From: Corynebacterium spheniscorum
GTDB lineage: Bacteria; Actinomycetota; Actinomycetes; Mycobacteriales; Mycobacteriaceae
Direction: 5' to 3'
Assembly: GCF_900113445.1 (NCBI RefSeq)
Contig: NZ_FOPJ01000014.1
Span: forward strand, 1-64,000
Length of the DNA: 64,000 bases
Position 1 is the first letter of the stretch; each line of letters opens with the position of its first letter. Position numbers and translations under genes: made by a program. The notes below the pieces were generated by a model. It ran no database searches, was not told where the DNA came from, and was given only the letters and a program-made list of their open reading frames with translations. Shown here piece by piece: positions 35,478-43,832 of the stretch.

Positions 35478-36791
35478 TTATTCCTTGGCGCGGTTATCAA
35501 CGATGCGCTTGGCTTTACCTTCGCCGGTGCCGACCTCTGCTTGGAGTTCCACATCAACGGTGACACCGATGCGGTCCTTGATTTGCTTACGGAGGTGACG
35601 TTGGGTTTCGGCTAGCTCATCGGCAGTGCGGTCCGGGGCGTGTTCGACGACCAAGGTGAGGTGGTCCATGCGGCCTCGCTTGCTGAGCACGCATTGGTAG
35701 CGCGGGCGCAGGTTGGAGTCTTGGGTGATGAGTTCTTCGAATTGGGAAGGGAAGCAATTCACACCGCGCAGGATGATCATGTCATCATCACGAGCCGAGA
35801 TGCGTTCTAGCCGACGCATGGAAAAAGCGGTGCCCGGCAGCAATCGGGTGAGGTCGTGGGTACGGTAGCGGACAACCGGGAAGGCCTCTTTGGTCAGCGG
35901 GGTGATAACCAATTCGCCAACTTCACCTTCAGCAACGGGCTCGAGGGTTTCTGGGTCGATGATTTCTGGGTAGAAATGATCTTCCCAGACGGTTAAACCA
36001 TCTTTCGTTTCGATGGATTCTTGAGCAACACCGGGGCCCATGACTTCCGAAAGGCCATAAATATCGGTGGCATCGATGCCGAAACCATCCTGGAGATCGC
36101 GGCGCATCCCTTCACTCCAGGGTTCTGAACCGAAGATACCAACGCGGATGGAGCTTTCACGTGGGTCTTGACCGTCAGCTCGCAGACGATCGAGCACGTT
36201 GAGCATATAAGAAGGGGTTCCCATGATGGCGTCCGGCTGGAAATCTTTCATGATCTGCAACTGGCGTTCGGTTTGACCACCGGAGGTTGGGATAGCGGTG
36301 GCACCGAGTTTTTCCACACCATAGTGAGCGCCAAGGCCACCAGTGAAAAGTCCATAACCGAAGGTAACCTGGACGCGATCACCGGGGCGAACACCACCAG
36401 CCCGCAGCGACCGGGCCATCAAATCGGCCCAGACTTCGATGTCATTGCGGGTATAGCCCACAACGGTAGGTAGACCCGTGGTTCCGGAAGAAGCATGGAC
36501 GCGAACGAGCTGGTGTTTTTGCACGGCGAACATGCCGAAGGGATAGTTTTCGCGCAAGTCACTTTTATCGGTGAGCGGGAATTTTGCGAAATCAGCTAGT
36601 TCTTTGAAGTCATCAGGGTGAACACCCTTTTCATCAAAGGCCTTCTTATAGTGCGGCACATTGAAGTAGGCGTGGCGCAGGGTGTTCTTAGCGCGGGCGG
36701 TCTGCAAAGCGGTGATCTCATCGCGCGAGGCGTACTCAATACCGGTTTGGGGGCCGTGATGGGTGGAAGTGATATCTGCTGTAGAGGCCAC
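35478..36791 (-). CDS. paaK: Phenylacetate-CoA ligase
   Basis: This 437-residue AMP-forming ligase has the P-loop-like HASSGTTGLPTVVGYT, GTPSYMLNVLDRLRADG, IYGLSEVMGPGVA and the C-terminal GRMDHLTLVVEH domain of PaaK. It activates phenylacetate to phenylacetyl-CoA, the first step of the pathway. The frame opens upstream, but the GTG at 36791 with AAAGGA seven bases before it is the best start. A promoter with a PaaR palindrome lies about 240-300 bases upstream, leaving a long leader. It is separated from the other paa genes by paaR. Confidence 0.95.
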   Translation of the reverse strand: MASTADITSTHHGPQTGIEYASRDEITALQTARAKNTLRHAYFNVPHYKKAFDEKGVHPDDFKELADFAKFPLTDKSDLRENYPFGMFAVQKHQLVRVHASSGTTGLPTVVGYTRNDIEVWADLMARSLRAGGVRPGDRVQVTFGYGLFTGGLGAHYGVEKLGATAIPTSGGQTERQLQIMKDFQPDAIMGTPSYMLNVLDRLRADGQDPRESSIRVGIFGSEPWSEGMRRDLQDGFGIDATDIYGLSEVMGPGVAQESIETKDGLTVWEDHFYPEIIDPETLEPVAEGEVGELVITPLTKEAFPVVRYRTHDLTRLLPGTAFSMRRLERISARDDDMIILRGVNCFPSQFEELITQDSNLRPRYQCVLSKRGRMDHLTLVVEHAPDRTADELAETQRHLRKQIKDRIGVTVDVELQAEVGTGEGKAKRIVDNRAKE

Positions 36792-37030
36792 TCGGCGTTC
36801 CTTTCTGGGCGAGGATGCCATGGGCACACGCCTGTATCTTCACCGCCATCGTGGGCTACACAACTGCGGGGTTTAATTTCATGATCTCCCGTTTGAGCTG
36901 GTAATGCGCGATGGCTTAGGCGGGGAACCAATGCACACCTTCGTCAGTCTTAGATTGCTCAGCCCGCGGTTCTCGGGAAAGCGCCGAGGCTAAACAAAGT
37001 ATCTGACGCGAGTATGCGTCATACAGGCTT

Positions 37031-37048
37031 ACTGACCGAGCGGTCAGT
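37031..37048. promoter_or_regulatory. TetR-type operator at paaK
   Basis: ACTGACCG-AG-CGGTCAGT is a perfect inverted repeat with 8-base arms. It lies about 9-26 bases downstream of the predicted paaK start. A near copy sits at the paaA promoter (38951-38968), so both probably bind the TetR protein encoded between them. Confidence 0.75.
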
Positions 37049-37063
37049 CATGGCATGTGATTC

Positions 37064-37092
37064 AGGCTACATACTGAGCTAGTGAGCCGCAA
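37064..37092 (-). promoter_or_regulatory. Probable paaK promoter
   Basis: On the minus strand TTGCGG (37087-37092) and TAGCCT (37064-37069) are separated by 17 bases, which places the start near 37057, just before the TetR-type operator. Confidence 0.4.
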
Positions 37093-37261
37093 CACATTCC
37101 ATAGGTTATTTGCACGTTCGCCTACCCCTATTGCCTGATAGACAGAAGGAGAGGTGCACCGGTTCACATAATCCTGACCTGGTTGTTTTCCGGACCTATC
37201 TAGCTGGCATACCAAGCTGAAGAATTACCCCCATCCGAATCCCCCCCGGAGGCCGCGTCGA

Positions 37262-38017
37262 CTAGTTTTTAAGCGCGGCAGAACTATTAAAAATCGAGTG
37301 CTCGCCCCCCTCCGCGCGCACCCCATCGAAAATAATGGCGGGAACAGTCTTCGCGAGCTCTTCGGAGCCATGCGGGCCGCCGGGGCGATACCACTCGACG
37401 ATGGAATTAATCATGCCAAACATGAGACGGCTAATTGCGCCGGCATTCAGGTCGGTGCGCACGCTGCCCTCTTCCTGAGCGCGGCGGACGACTTCCTCGC
37501 TTTGGCGAGTTAATTCGCGGCGACGGTGAAGTAATTCCAGCTCAACATCCGTATTGCCGCGGAGCCTGAGCAGCAGGGTCACGCATTCGGGATTCTCGCA
37601 GAGCACGCGAACCGAGCCTTCGACCATGACTTCAAGCTGCTCGATAGCGGGACCACGGGTCATGGTTGCTGTGTCGATAACAGCACCTAAGCCGCGCAGG
37701 GCACGGTCGGTAGCTTCGACCAGAATTTCTTCTTTGCTGGAAACATGGTGGTAGAGGGCAGATTTACTCACCCCCAAAGATTTTGCCAGAAGCCCCATGC
37801 TGGTGGCCTCATAACCATGATGATTAAAAGCGGCTACAGCACGGGCGATCACATCATCACGGGTGTAACCGGGACGGCCACGGCCGGGTCCAGGGACCGG
37901 GGTGCCGGGCAGTTCAGAATTAGCCGCGGAAAGAGATTGCGCATTCATTTGTGGGTTCTTTCTCGGTGCGCCAGAGGCACGGGCGGCGACCGAATTGGAC
38001 GCCATAGGGTCAGCCAT
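37262..38017 (-). CDS. paaR: TetR family regulator of the phenylacetate genes
   Basis: The DNA-binding domain begins near residue 50 (TRDDVIARAVAAFNHHGYEATSM) with the helix-turn-helix LAKSLGVSKSALYHHVSSKEEIL. The rest is a ligand-binding helical domain of the TetR_C class. The first 45 residues are a flexible Ala/Pro/Ser-rich tail. The ATG at 38017 has GAGGAG five bases upstream. It lies between paaK and the divergent paaI. It probably represses until phenylacetyl-CoA appears, as known for TetR-type PaaR proteins; effector and targets here are inferred. Confidence 0.85.
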   Translation of the reverse strand: MADPMASNSVAARASGAPRKNPQMNAQSLSAANSELPGTPVPGPGRGRPGYTRDDVIARAVAAFNHHGYEATSMGLLAKSLGVSKSALYHHVSSKEEILVEATDRALRGLGAVIDTATMTRGPAIEQLEVMVEGSVRVLCENPECVTLLLRLRGNTDVELELLHRRRELTRQSEEVVRRAQEEGSVRTDLNAGAISRLMFGMINSIVEWYRPGGPHGSEELAKTVPAIIFDGVRAEGGEHSIFNSSAALKN

Positions 38018-38307
38018 GAATACTCCTCGCTTTACTCCCAGAAGCATTTCAGTAGCTAGTCTCTATTCTAAAAGTACACTTCACTCCCATAACCGAACGA
38101 GAGGTTAGTCCAGCTCAGATTGCTCGCCGCCTGGGAAACCACGGCGATAGAACTGGCTTCCCAGCATACAGGTGAAAGTGACTTTATACAGCTCACATGC
38201 CGCACCAAGAACGTGAGCCTCCTACTGATCCCCTGGCCTAAAACTAAGCTTCTTTAATGCTACCAATTAGCCCAACCCGACCCTTCGTCAAGGAGAAATC
38301 AGACCTC
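38018..38307. other. Divergent region between paaR and paaI
   Basis: It must hold the promoters of both genes. An imperfect inverted repeat, TAACC-gaacgaga-GGTTA at about 38088-38105, could be a weaker regulator site. It is not a copy of the palindromes at paaK and paaA. Confidence 0.35.
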
Positions 38308-38769
38308 ATGAGCCATAATTCAATGAACAACGCGCACCCCATTTTGGGCGAAGGCGCAGCCAGCTCGGAACAATTCCAGCATGTTCGCGAGATGTTTGGC
38401 GCAGATATTGCCAGCCAGGCCATTGGCTTGAAGATCACCGTGCTAGAGGAGGGACACTGTGAGGGGGAATTCCTAGTCCGAGAGGACATGTGCAACGGTC
38501 ACGGTACCTGCCAGGGTGGTTTTATATTCACCTTCGCGGATTCTCTATTCGCCGGGGCCTGTAATTCCCATGGGGAGATTGCGGTGGCAGCGCAAGTAAC
38601 TATTCATTTCATCGCACCAGTGCTTAAAGGCCAGAAGGTTCACGGGGTTGCAGTGGAGAAGCAGCGTTACGGGCGAAACGGAATTACTGATGTGACCCTG
38701 TATTGCGAGGACAAGGTGGTGGCAGAATTCCGTGGGACCTCCCGGATCGTGCGAGGCGTGCCACAGTAG
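38308..38769 (+). CDS. paaI: Hotdog thioesterase PaaI
   Basis: This 153-residue hotdog protein has the PaaI motif NGHGTCQGGFIFTFADSLFAGACNSHG, in which Asn-Gly-His-Gly and Asp act in thioester hydrolysis. It removes CoA from dead-end ring-hydroxylated intermediates and frees trapped CoA. The frame opens at 38257, but the ATG at 38308 after AAGGAG is better. Divergent from paaR, upstream of and in the same direction as paaA. Confidence 0.9.
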   Translation: MSHNSMNNAHPILGEGAASSEQFQHVREMFGADIASQAIGLKITVLEEGHCEGEFLVREDMCNGHGTCQGGFIFTFADSLFAGACNSHGEIAVAAQVTIHFIAPVLKGQKVHGVAVEKQRYGRNGITDVTLYCEDKVVAEFRGTSRIVRGVPQ

Positions 38770-38923
38770 AGGTGGACAGGCACTCCGGGGCGCACTGAGG
38801 TTCTGCAAGGGTGTTTTAACCCCGGCGTTTCGGGGGTACGTTCTGAATCCTGCACCACCTGCGAATTCCAGCTAATAGTTACCCCCGTCACAATTAGCTG
38901 TCCTGGCGATTTTAAAGCGAAAT

Positions 38924-38939
38924 GTTGACCTATGTCACA
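38924..38939 (+). promoter_or_regulatory. GlxR (cAMP receptor) site candidate
   Basis: GTTGACCTATGTCACA matches the GlxR consensus TGTGANNTANNTCACA at 10 of 12 defined positions. It covers the -35 element of the paaA promoter, a position that would repress. Confidence 0.4.
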
Positions 38940-38953
38940 GATCGCCATATACT
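38925..38953 (+). promoter_or_regulatory. paaA operon promoter
   Basis: TTGACC (38925-38930) and TATACT (38948-38953) are 17 bases apart, close to the bacterial housekeeping consensus. The TetR-type operator overlaps the end of the -10 element, which fits tight repression. Confidence 0.75.
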
Positions 38954-38968
38954 GACCGCACGTTCAGT
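38951..38968. promoter_or_regulatory. TetR-type operator at paaA
   Basis: ACTGACCG-CA-CGTTCAGT is the same inverted repeat as at paaK with one arm mismatch. It overlaps the -10 region of the paaA promoter. Confidence 0.75.
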
Positions 38969-38970
38969 TA

Positions 38971-39032
38971 ATTGTTTTGTTGGATTGGATGCTTGCTCAC
39001 CCGCGAGTCACCATCCAATCCAACAAAACAAT
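38971..39032. repeat. 21-bp perfect inverted repeat at the 5' end of the paaA leader
   Basis: The arms at 38971-38991 and 39012-39032 are exact reverse complements (left arm ATTGTTTTGTT then GGATTGGATG) with a 20-base loop. The arms are A/T-rich and no T tract follows, so it is not a usual terminator. It starts about ten bases after the predicted transcription start and would form a hairpin at the very 5' end of the mRNA. mRNA stabilisation or attenuation are possible roles. Confidence 0.75.
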
Positions 39033-39177
39033 GTTTCACCCGCAGACTGCACCGGACAGAACGTGTTTCATCTCCCTGATTAGAGATGACGATACGTTGA
39101 CAGGGATATTCCGCAGCCGCGGACTGCACCTGAAAACCAGAAGTCTTCTCTTTTACACCTCACAGGAGGTCCGTCCC

Positions 39178-40251
39178 ATGACCACCACACCCCAGCCCAA
39201 TCACATCCCCATCGCAAAGAACAATGGTCTCAGCGCCGCACCCGACCCGCGGGTATCAGACGGCGAGACCAGCCCTCGTGAAGCTGACATCGCTGGTGAA
39301 AAGAATTTTGACCGGCTGATCGCCGAGGACTCTCGGGTTGAACCGACCGACTGGATGCCAGCTGGCTATCGCAAGACCTTGACCCGTCAGGTATCGCAAC
39401 ACGCGCACTCCGAAATCATCGGTATGCAGCCAGAAGCCAACTGGATTACCCGTGCACCATCACTTAAGCGCAAAGCTATCTTGATGGCGAAGGTCCAGGA
39501 CGAGGCAGGCCACGGCCTGTACCTGTACTCCGCTGCTGAGACCCTGGGGACCTCGCGCGATGAGCTCGTAGAGCAATTGCTTTCCGGACGCGCCAAGTAC
39601 TCCTCCATCTTCAATTACCCTGCCCGCACCTGGGCAGATATTGGGGCAATTGGGTGGCTGGTCGATGGCGCCGCGATTTGTAACCAGGTTCCCTTGTGCC
39701 GCGCTTCCTACGCGCCTTATGCACGTTCGATGGTGCGCATTTGTAAGGAGGAGTCCTTCCACCAGCGTCAAGGTTGGGAGATCCTCTATGAACTGTCCCA
39801 TGGCACTCCGGAACAAAAACAGATGGCACAAGAAGCGATTAACCGTTTCTATGGACCAGCCCTGCAGATGTTCGGGCCACCGGATAAGGATTCTCCGAAC
39901 TCCCAGAAGTCCATGAATTGGAAGATTAAGCGCTTCTCCAATGATGAATTGCGCCAGCGTTTTGTGGACATGATCGTTCCGCAGGTAGAGGCTTTGGGTC
40001 TGCATTTTGAAGACCCGGACCTGAAGTGGAATGAAGAGCGTGGCCACTATGACTATGGCGAGCTCGACTGGGACGAGTTCTTCAGCGTCATTAAGGGCCA
40101 TGGCCCCTGCAATGTGCAACGTATGCAACGTCGCCGCCAGGCCTTTGACGAAGGCGCTTGGGTACGCGAAGCCGCCGCCGCCTATGCCGAGAAATACGAG
40201 CGCCCCGGTGCAACGCGAGTGCTGGAAGAAGATTCCGCGCTTATTGCATAG
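39178..40251 (+). CDS. paaA: Ring 1,2-phenylacetyl-CoA epoxidase, catalytic subunit PaaA
   Basis: This di-iron ferritin-like oxygenase subunit has the metal-binding helix motifs [21 protein letters not shown] and [12 protein letters not shown], and closely follows E. coli PaaA across its length. It turns phenylacetyl-CoA into the 1,2-epoxide with O2. At 357 residues it has about 45 more N-terminal residues than the E. coli protein, of a Pro/Ser/Asp-rich type. The ATG with AGGAGG (39164-39169) is clear. The long upstream frame is only leader sequence. It is the first gene of the main paa operon. Confidence 0.97.
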   Translation: MTTTPQPNHIPIAKNNGLSAAPDPRVSDGETSPREADIAGEKNFDRLIAEDSRVEPTDWMPAGYRKTLTRQVSQHAHSEIIGMQPEANWITRAPSLKRKAILMAKVQDEAGHGLYLYSAAETLGTSRDELVEQLLSGRAKYSSIFNYPARTWADIGAIGWLVDGAAICNQVPLCRASYAPYARSMVRICKEESFHQRQGWEILYELSHGTPEQKQMAQEAINRFYGPALQMFGPPDKDSPNSQKSMNWKIKRFSNDELRQRFVDMIVPQVEALGLHFEDPDLKWNEERGHYDYGELDWDEFFSVIKGHGPCNVQRMQRRRQAFDEGAWVREAAAAYAEKYERPGATRVLEEDSALIA

Positions 40252-40556
40252 ATGGCGGTTGGCAGGGTCTGCTGCTTAGGCCTGTTAACTCGACTTTGCA
40301 CGCGGGGTACGTGTTAGCTGAGGTGCTGCAACATCCTCTCAGCGACAATCCTCGTACCCCGCTTTCAGAGATCCTTTGTGCCCACTTGCCCTTCCCGTAT
40401 AAGAGCAAGCGCACATGAAACAACAATGCATGAGATAACGCACCCCGGCCCAAAGCGCCTCTGGTTTCCTGCCACCGAGGTTCGTAGCTCCCTGCGACAA
40501 CACTGATACTCACCCAAAAGATTTTTCCCTGTTAGGAAAGGACACCCCAGCCCGCC
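40252..40556. other. 305-base gap between paaA and paaB
   Basis: paaA and paaB normally abut, but here 305 bases separate them. The gap holds a long hairpin (40302-40362) and the ribosome site AGGAAAGGA before paaB. I see no gene. Confidence 0.6.
40302..40362 (+). terminator. Long hairpin, possible attenuator between paaA and paaB
   Basis: Outer arms GCGGGGTACG (40302-40311) and CGTACCCCGC (40353-40362) are perfect inverted copies, with an inner GCTGAGG / CCTCtCAGC helix. TTTC follows. It could end part of the transcripts after paaA or protect its 3' end, making more PaaA message than message of the downstream genes. Confidence 0.5.
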
Positions 40557-40859
40557 ATGTCCGAAAATAAGACACCAGACAATGAGTGGCCCATGTGGGA
40601 GGTTTTTGTTCGCTCCTCCCGCGGACTCTCCCACGTGCACGCCGGCAGCCTGCATGCCCCCGACGCTGCAATGGCTTTAAGAAACGCCCGCGACCTCTAC
40701 ACCCGCCGCAATGAAGGTACCAGCGTGTGGGTTGTTCCCACAGAAGTAATTACCGCCAGCGACCCTGATTCCAAGGGTGGGTTCTTCGAATCCGCGCAAG
40801 GCAAGAATTATCGCCACGCAACCTATTACGGAAAGTCTGAGGGGGTGCCACACCTATGA
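40557..40859 (+). CDS. paaB: Phenylacetyl-CoA epoxidase subunit PaaB
   Basis: This 100-residue protein has the PaaB core WEVFVRSSRGLSHVHAGSLHAPDAAMALRNARDLYTRR. It is a small subunit of the multicomponent epoxidase thought to bridge PaaA and PaaC. It overlaps paaC by four bases (ATGA), so translation is coupled. Confidence 0.95.
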   Translation: MSENKTPDNEWPMWEVFVRSSRGLSHVHAGSLHAPDAAMALRNARDLYTRRNEGTSVWVVPTEVITASDPDSKGGFFESAQGKNYRHATYYGKSEGVPHL

Positions 40860-41692
40860 GCGGTTTCGCAACCTCAGATTCTGCCACCAAACACACCCAA
40901 GGCCACGGGATCACCGCTGAAGATATTCAAAACGCGAATCTCCACGCCACTGAAGATGTCGCTCAATACGCACTGATTCTGGGTGATGATTCCTTAATGC
41001 TGGCCCAACGCCTCGGATGGTGGATTTCTCGTGCCCCGGAGATGGAAGAAGATATTGCTTTGGGCAATATCGCACTTGACCTCGTAGGACATGCACGTTT
41101 TTTCTACTCCTATGCCGGCACTGCCTGGGACAAGACCGAAGATGATTTAGCTTATTTCCGAGATGAAGAAGAGTTCCGCTCCGCGCGCCTGATGGAGCAG
41201 GAAAATGGCGACTTTGGTCAAACCATCGCCCGTCAATTATTGGTGAGCTACTACCACTACGGTTTGTACACCGCACTGCAGCAATCCGAGGATCAGACGC
41301 TCGCCGCAATTGCTGCAAAGGCCGTCAAGGAAGTGGAATACCACGTTGACCATGCCAGCCAGTGGATCCTGCGTCTCGGTTTAGGCACCGAGGAATCGAA
41401 GCGTCGGATCAGCAGCGGCCTGTACTACATGTGGCCCTACCTTGATGAACTTTTTGAAGACCTGGAAGTTCATCAGCGTCTAGCCGAGCAGAATATCGCC
41501 CCGCTGCCTTCCTCCTTAAAGGAGGAATTCGATACTCGCGTCGCTCACATCCTGGAGATGGCGGAACTGGACATCCCACAGGTTCACCCGGCCCGCAGCG
41601 CACAACGTACGGGAAAGTATTCAGAACATCGCGGCTATATCTTGGCCGAAATGCAATCCCTTGCTCGCCAGCACCCCGGCGCGACCTGGTAG
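40856..41692 (+). CDS. paaC: Phenylacetyl-CoA epoxidase subunit PaaC
   Basis: This 278-residue ferritin-like protein has LILGDDSLMLAQRLGWWISRAPEMEEDIALGNIALDLVGHAR and KEVEYHVDHASQW. It is the structural partner of PaaA in the heterotetrameric core. It has the fold but is not the main catalytic subunit. Coupled to paaB; 116 bases separate it from paaD. Confidence 0.95.
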   Translation: MSGFATSDSATKHTQGHGITAEDIQNANLHATEDVAQYALILGDDSLMLAQRLGWWISRAPEMEEDIALGNIALDLVGHARFFYSYAGTAWDKTEDDLAYFRDEEEFRSARLMEQENGDFGQTIARQLLVSYYHYGLYTALQQSEDQTLAAIAAKAVKEVEYHVDHASQWILRLGLGTEESKRRISSGLYYMWPYLDELFEDLEVHQRLAEQNIAPLPSSLKEEFDTRVAHILEMAELDIPQVHPARSAQRTGKYSEHRGYILAEMQSLARQHPGATW

Positions 41693-41808
41693 CAGACGCT
41701 ATGCGTCTCGCGGGATCACCCACAGCCACGGCCACCGCTCTTCAGGCCCTACTGATTGAACTTGCAATCTCGCACACCAGCCCCACCCTGTGTCAGGAGT
41801 GATCGTTT

Positions 41809-42591
41809 ATGACACACCCTTCTCGCAAAATTCGTAAGGTCCCCGAACACCTACCGAATTTCGAGGTCACTGAGCCAAAGACCTCTAAGTACGCCGGTGC
41901 CCCCAAACTCCTCAGCGACGCTGACCTGCTTGAGGCAGCTGGAAATCCACGAGGCCACCTGCCCGAACAAAGTCATGTGGAAGCAGTGGAGCGCGCTGAC
42001 CACGAGGCACATATACCCACCGGCAACCCGGTTGTTGGAATCAGCACCCGACACTCCGATACCCCACATGAGCTGCGCCCCACTGACCCTGAAGCCGCTA
42101 AAGTATGGGATATCGCGGCACATGTACCAGACCCCGAAATCCCCGTGATCTCTATTGCAGATTTGGGCATCCTTCGTGGTGTACGTATCGATGAAGTCCC
42201 GATTGTCACCATCACCCCGACTTACTCCGGGTGCCCGGCGATGGAGCACATCACTGATGATCTTCGTCGCAGCCTCCGCGATAAGGGTTATCCCGAAGCC
42301 AAGGTGGAGTTAGTACTCGATCCCGCGTGGAATACCGATTGGATTACCCCGCACGGCCGCGAAGTTCTACGCGAATATGGGATCGCCCCGCCCTCCGGTA
42401 GCTCTGCGATACAGGATGCTGGCCCTATTCCGTTGACCTTAGGCCTACGCCCCCCAGTTACTGAGGTGGCTTGTCCACGCTGCGGCTCCACTGAAACCCA
42501 AGAACTCAGCCATTTTGGCTCGACCTCCTGCAAAGCGCTCTACCGCTGCAATGCCTGCCTCGAGCCCTTCGACTACTTCAAGGTGCACTGA
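41809..42591 (+). CDS. paaD: PaaD, iron-sulfur assembly-type factor with an N-terminal extension
   Basis: Residues about 96-185 are the MIP18/DUF59 domain (VWDIAAHVPDPEIPVISIADLGILRGV, then TPTYSGCPAME). The last 45 residues are a Cys-rich PaaD tail (CPRC, SCK, CNAC). PaaD is needed for the epoxidase to work, probably through Fe-S or di-iron maturation. The protein is 260 residues, against about 165 in E. coli. The first 95 residues are hydrophilic and match no family I know. AGGAGTG precedes the ATG. paaE begins inside the stop codon (TGATG). Confidence 0.92.
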   Translation: MTHPSRKIRKVPEHLPNFEVTEPKTSKYAGAPKLLSDADLLEAAGNPRGHLPEQSHVEAVERADHEAHIPTGNPVVGISTRHSDTPHELRPTDPEAAKVWDIAAHVPDPEIPVISIADLGILRGVRIDEVPIVTITPTYSGCPAMEHITDDLRRSLRDKGYPEAKVELVLDPAWNTDWITPHGREVLREYGIAPPSGSSAIQDAGPIPLTLGLRPPVTEVACPRCGSTETQELSHFGSTSCKALYRCNACLEPFDYFKVH

Positions 42592-43802
42592 TGACCACTC
42601 CAACAACTGAAGCAAACACCGCACAGGATCCCAGCGCCGAAAGCCAAACCTCGACTCGTCGTCGCGCTATCTTCAACGCTCTCGAGGTCATGAGGGTTCG
42701 CCGTCTGACCGATGAAGCAGTGGAAGTCAGCTTCCATGTGCCTGAAGAACTCCAAGCCGACTACGACTATGTGCCTGGCCAATATGTGGCCCTACGCGCA
42801 GAGATCGACGGCCAGGAAGTCCGACGTTCCTATTCCATCTGCGATATCCCGCGCCCCGGCATCATCCGGGTAGCCATTAAGAAAAACTTGGGCGGGATCT
42901 TCTCTACCTGGGCGAATGAAGAACTCAAACCTGGTGATGTCATCGACGTGATGAATCCGCAGGGTGCCTTCACATCTAAAACGCATGTTACTGGGTTGAA
43001 TAACCCACAGGCCATTGCGGATGAAGCCGAAAGCATGCAAGAGCATAGTAACCTGGTGGCTATTGCCGCAGGTTCCGGTATTACGCCGATCATGGCGATC
43101 GCCCAAACCGTGCTCTCACAATCCCCAACCACCAGCTTTGAACTTGTGTATGCAAACAAGGGCGGCGGGGATGTCATGTTCGCAGAAGAGATCGGCGATC
43201 TCAAAGACAAGTACCCCTCCCGTTTCGCGGTCCACCATGTGCTCTCCCGTGAGCAGCGTGTGAACCCGCTCTTCTCCGGTCGCATTGACCAAGAAAAACT
43301 CAAGAGTCTACTTGATTCGGTGCTTCGCCCCAGCACAGTAGAGGAGTGGTTCCTCTGCGGCCCCTTCGAACTCGTGCAGCTATGTCGAGATGAGCTTGCC
43401 GAGCGTGGAGTGGATGCATCCGATGTGCGTTTCGAACTCTTCACCACGTCCGCGAACCCACAATCCGGGTCCGATTCCGGCAATACCGGCCGTGAGGTGG
43501 TGCTCGACCCAGAGGGCAAGAACATCACCATAAAATTCATGCTCGATGGGCTTTCCGGCAAAGTCGACTCTCCGGTGGCAGCCAAAGAAACCATCCTCAA
43601 CGCCGCCCTGCGCACCCGACCCGATGTGCCCTTCGCCTGTGCTGGCGGGGTATGTGGCACCTGCCGCGCCAAGGTCATCGAAGGTGGCTATGAGATGGAT
43701 GAAAACTACGCCTTGGAACCGGACGAAGTAGCTGCCGGATATGTGCTGACCTGCCAAACCAGGCCCACGGAAGATTCCATCACCGTCGACTACGACGCCT
43801 AA
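42591..43802 (+). CDS. paaE: Epoxidase reductase PaaE (FAD, 2Fe-2S)
   Basis: The N-terminal FNR-like domain has RRSYSICDIP for FAD and AAGSGITPIMAIAQT for NADPH. The C-terminal plant-type ferredoxin domain has CAGGVCGTCRAK and a last Cys in LTCQT. It passes electrons from NADPH to PaaA. At 403 residues it is longer than the E. coli protein (about 356) owing to an N-terminal tail and insertions such as one near residues 130-150 (GLNNPQAIADEAESMQ). Confidence 0.95.
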   Translation: MTTPTTEANTAQDPSAESQTSTRRRAIFNALEVMRVRRLTDEAVEVSFHVPEELQADYDYVPGQYVALRAEIDGQEVRRSYSICDIPRPGIIRVAIKKNLGGIFSTWANEELKPGDVIDVMNPQGAFTSKTHVTGLNNPQAIADEAESMQEHSNLVAIAAGSGITPIMAIAQTVLSQSPTTSFELVYANKGGGDVMFAEEIGDLKDKYPSRFAVHHVLSREQRVNPLFSGRIDQEKLKSLLDSVLRPSTVEEWFLCGPFELVQLCRDELAERGVDASDVRFELFTTSANPQSGSDSGNTGREVVLDPEGKNITIKFMLDGLSGKVDSPVAAKETILNAALRTRPDVPFACAGGVCGTCRAKVIEGGYEMDENYALEPDEVAAGYVLTCQTRPTEDSITVDYDA

Positions 43803-43832
43803 GCAAACGCCAATCAAAGGACCCCCAGCAGC

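Larger units (their letters stand above)
36792..37261. other. Leader and promoter region of paaK
   Basis: No gene is seen. It holds the paaK promoter and palindromic operator listed separately, and a copy of the dispersed motif AGCCCGCGGTTCTCGGG at 36961-36977. The 3' end of paaR follows at 37262 with no recognisable terminator, so paaR transcripts may run into paaK. Confidence 0.5.
38770..39177. other. paaA promoter and 5' leader region
   Basis: This region holds a consensus-like promoter, the PaaR-type operator, a possible GlxR site and a 21-bp perfect inverted repeat, each listed. Predicted transcription from about 38960 leaves a leader of about 218 bases before paaA. Confidence 0.6.
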
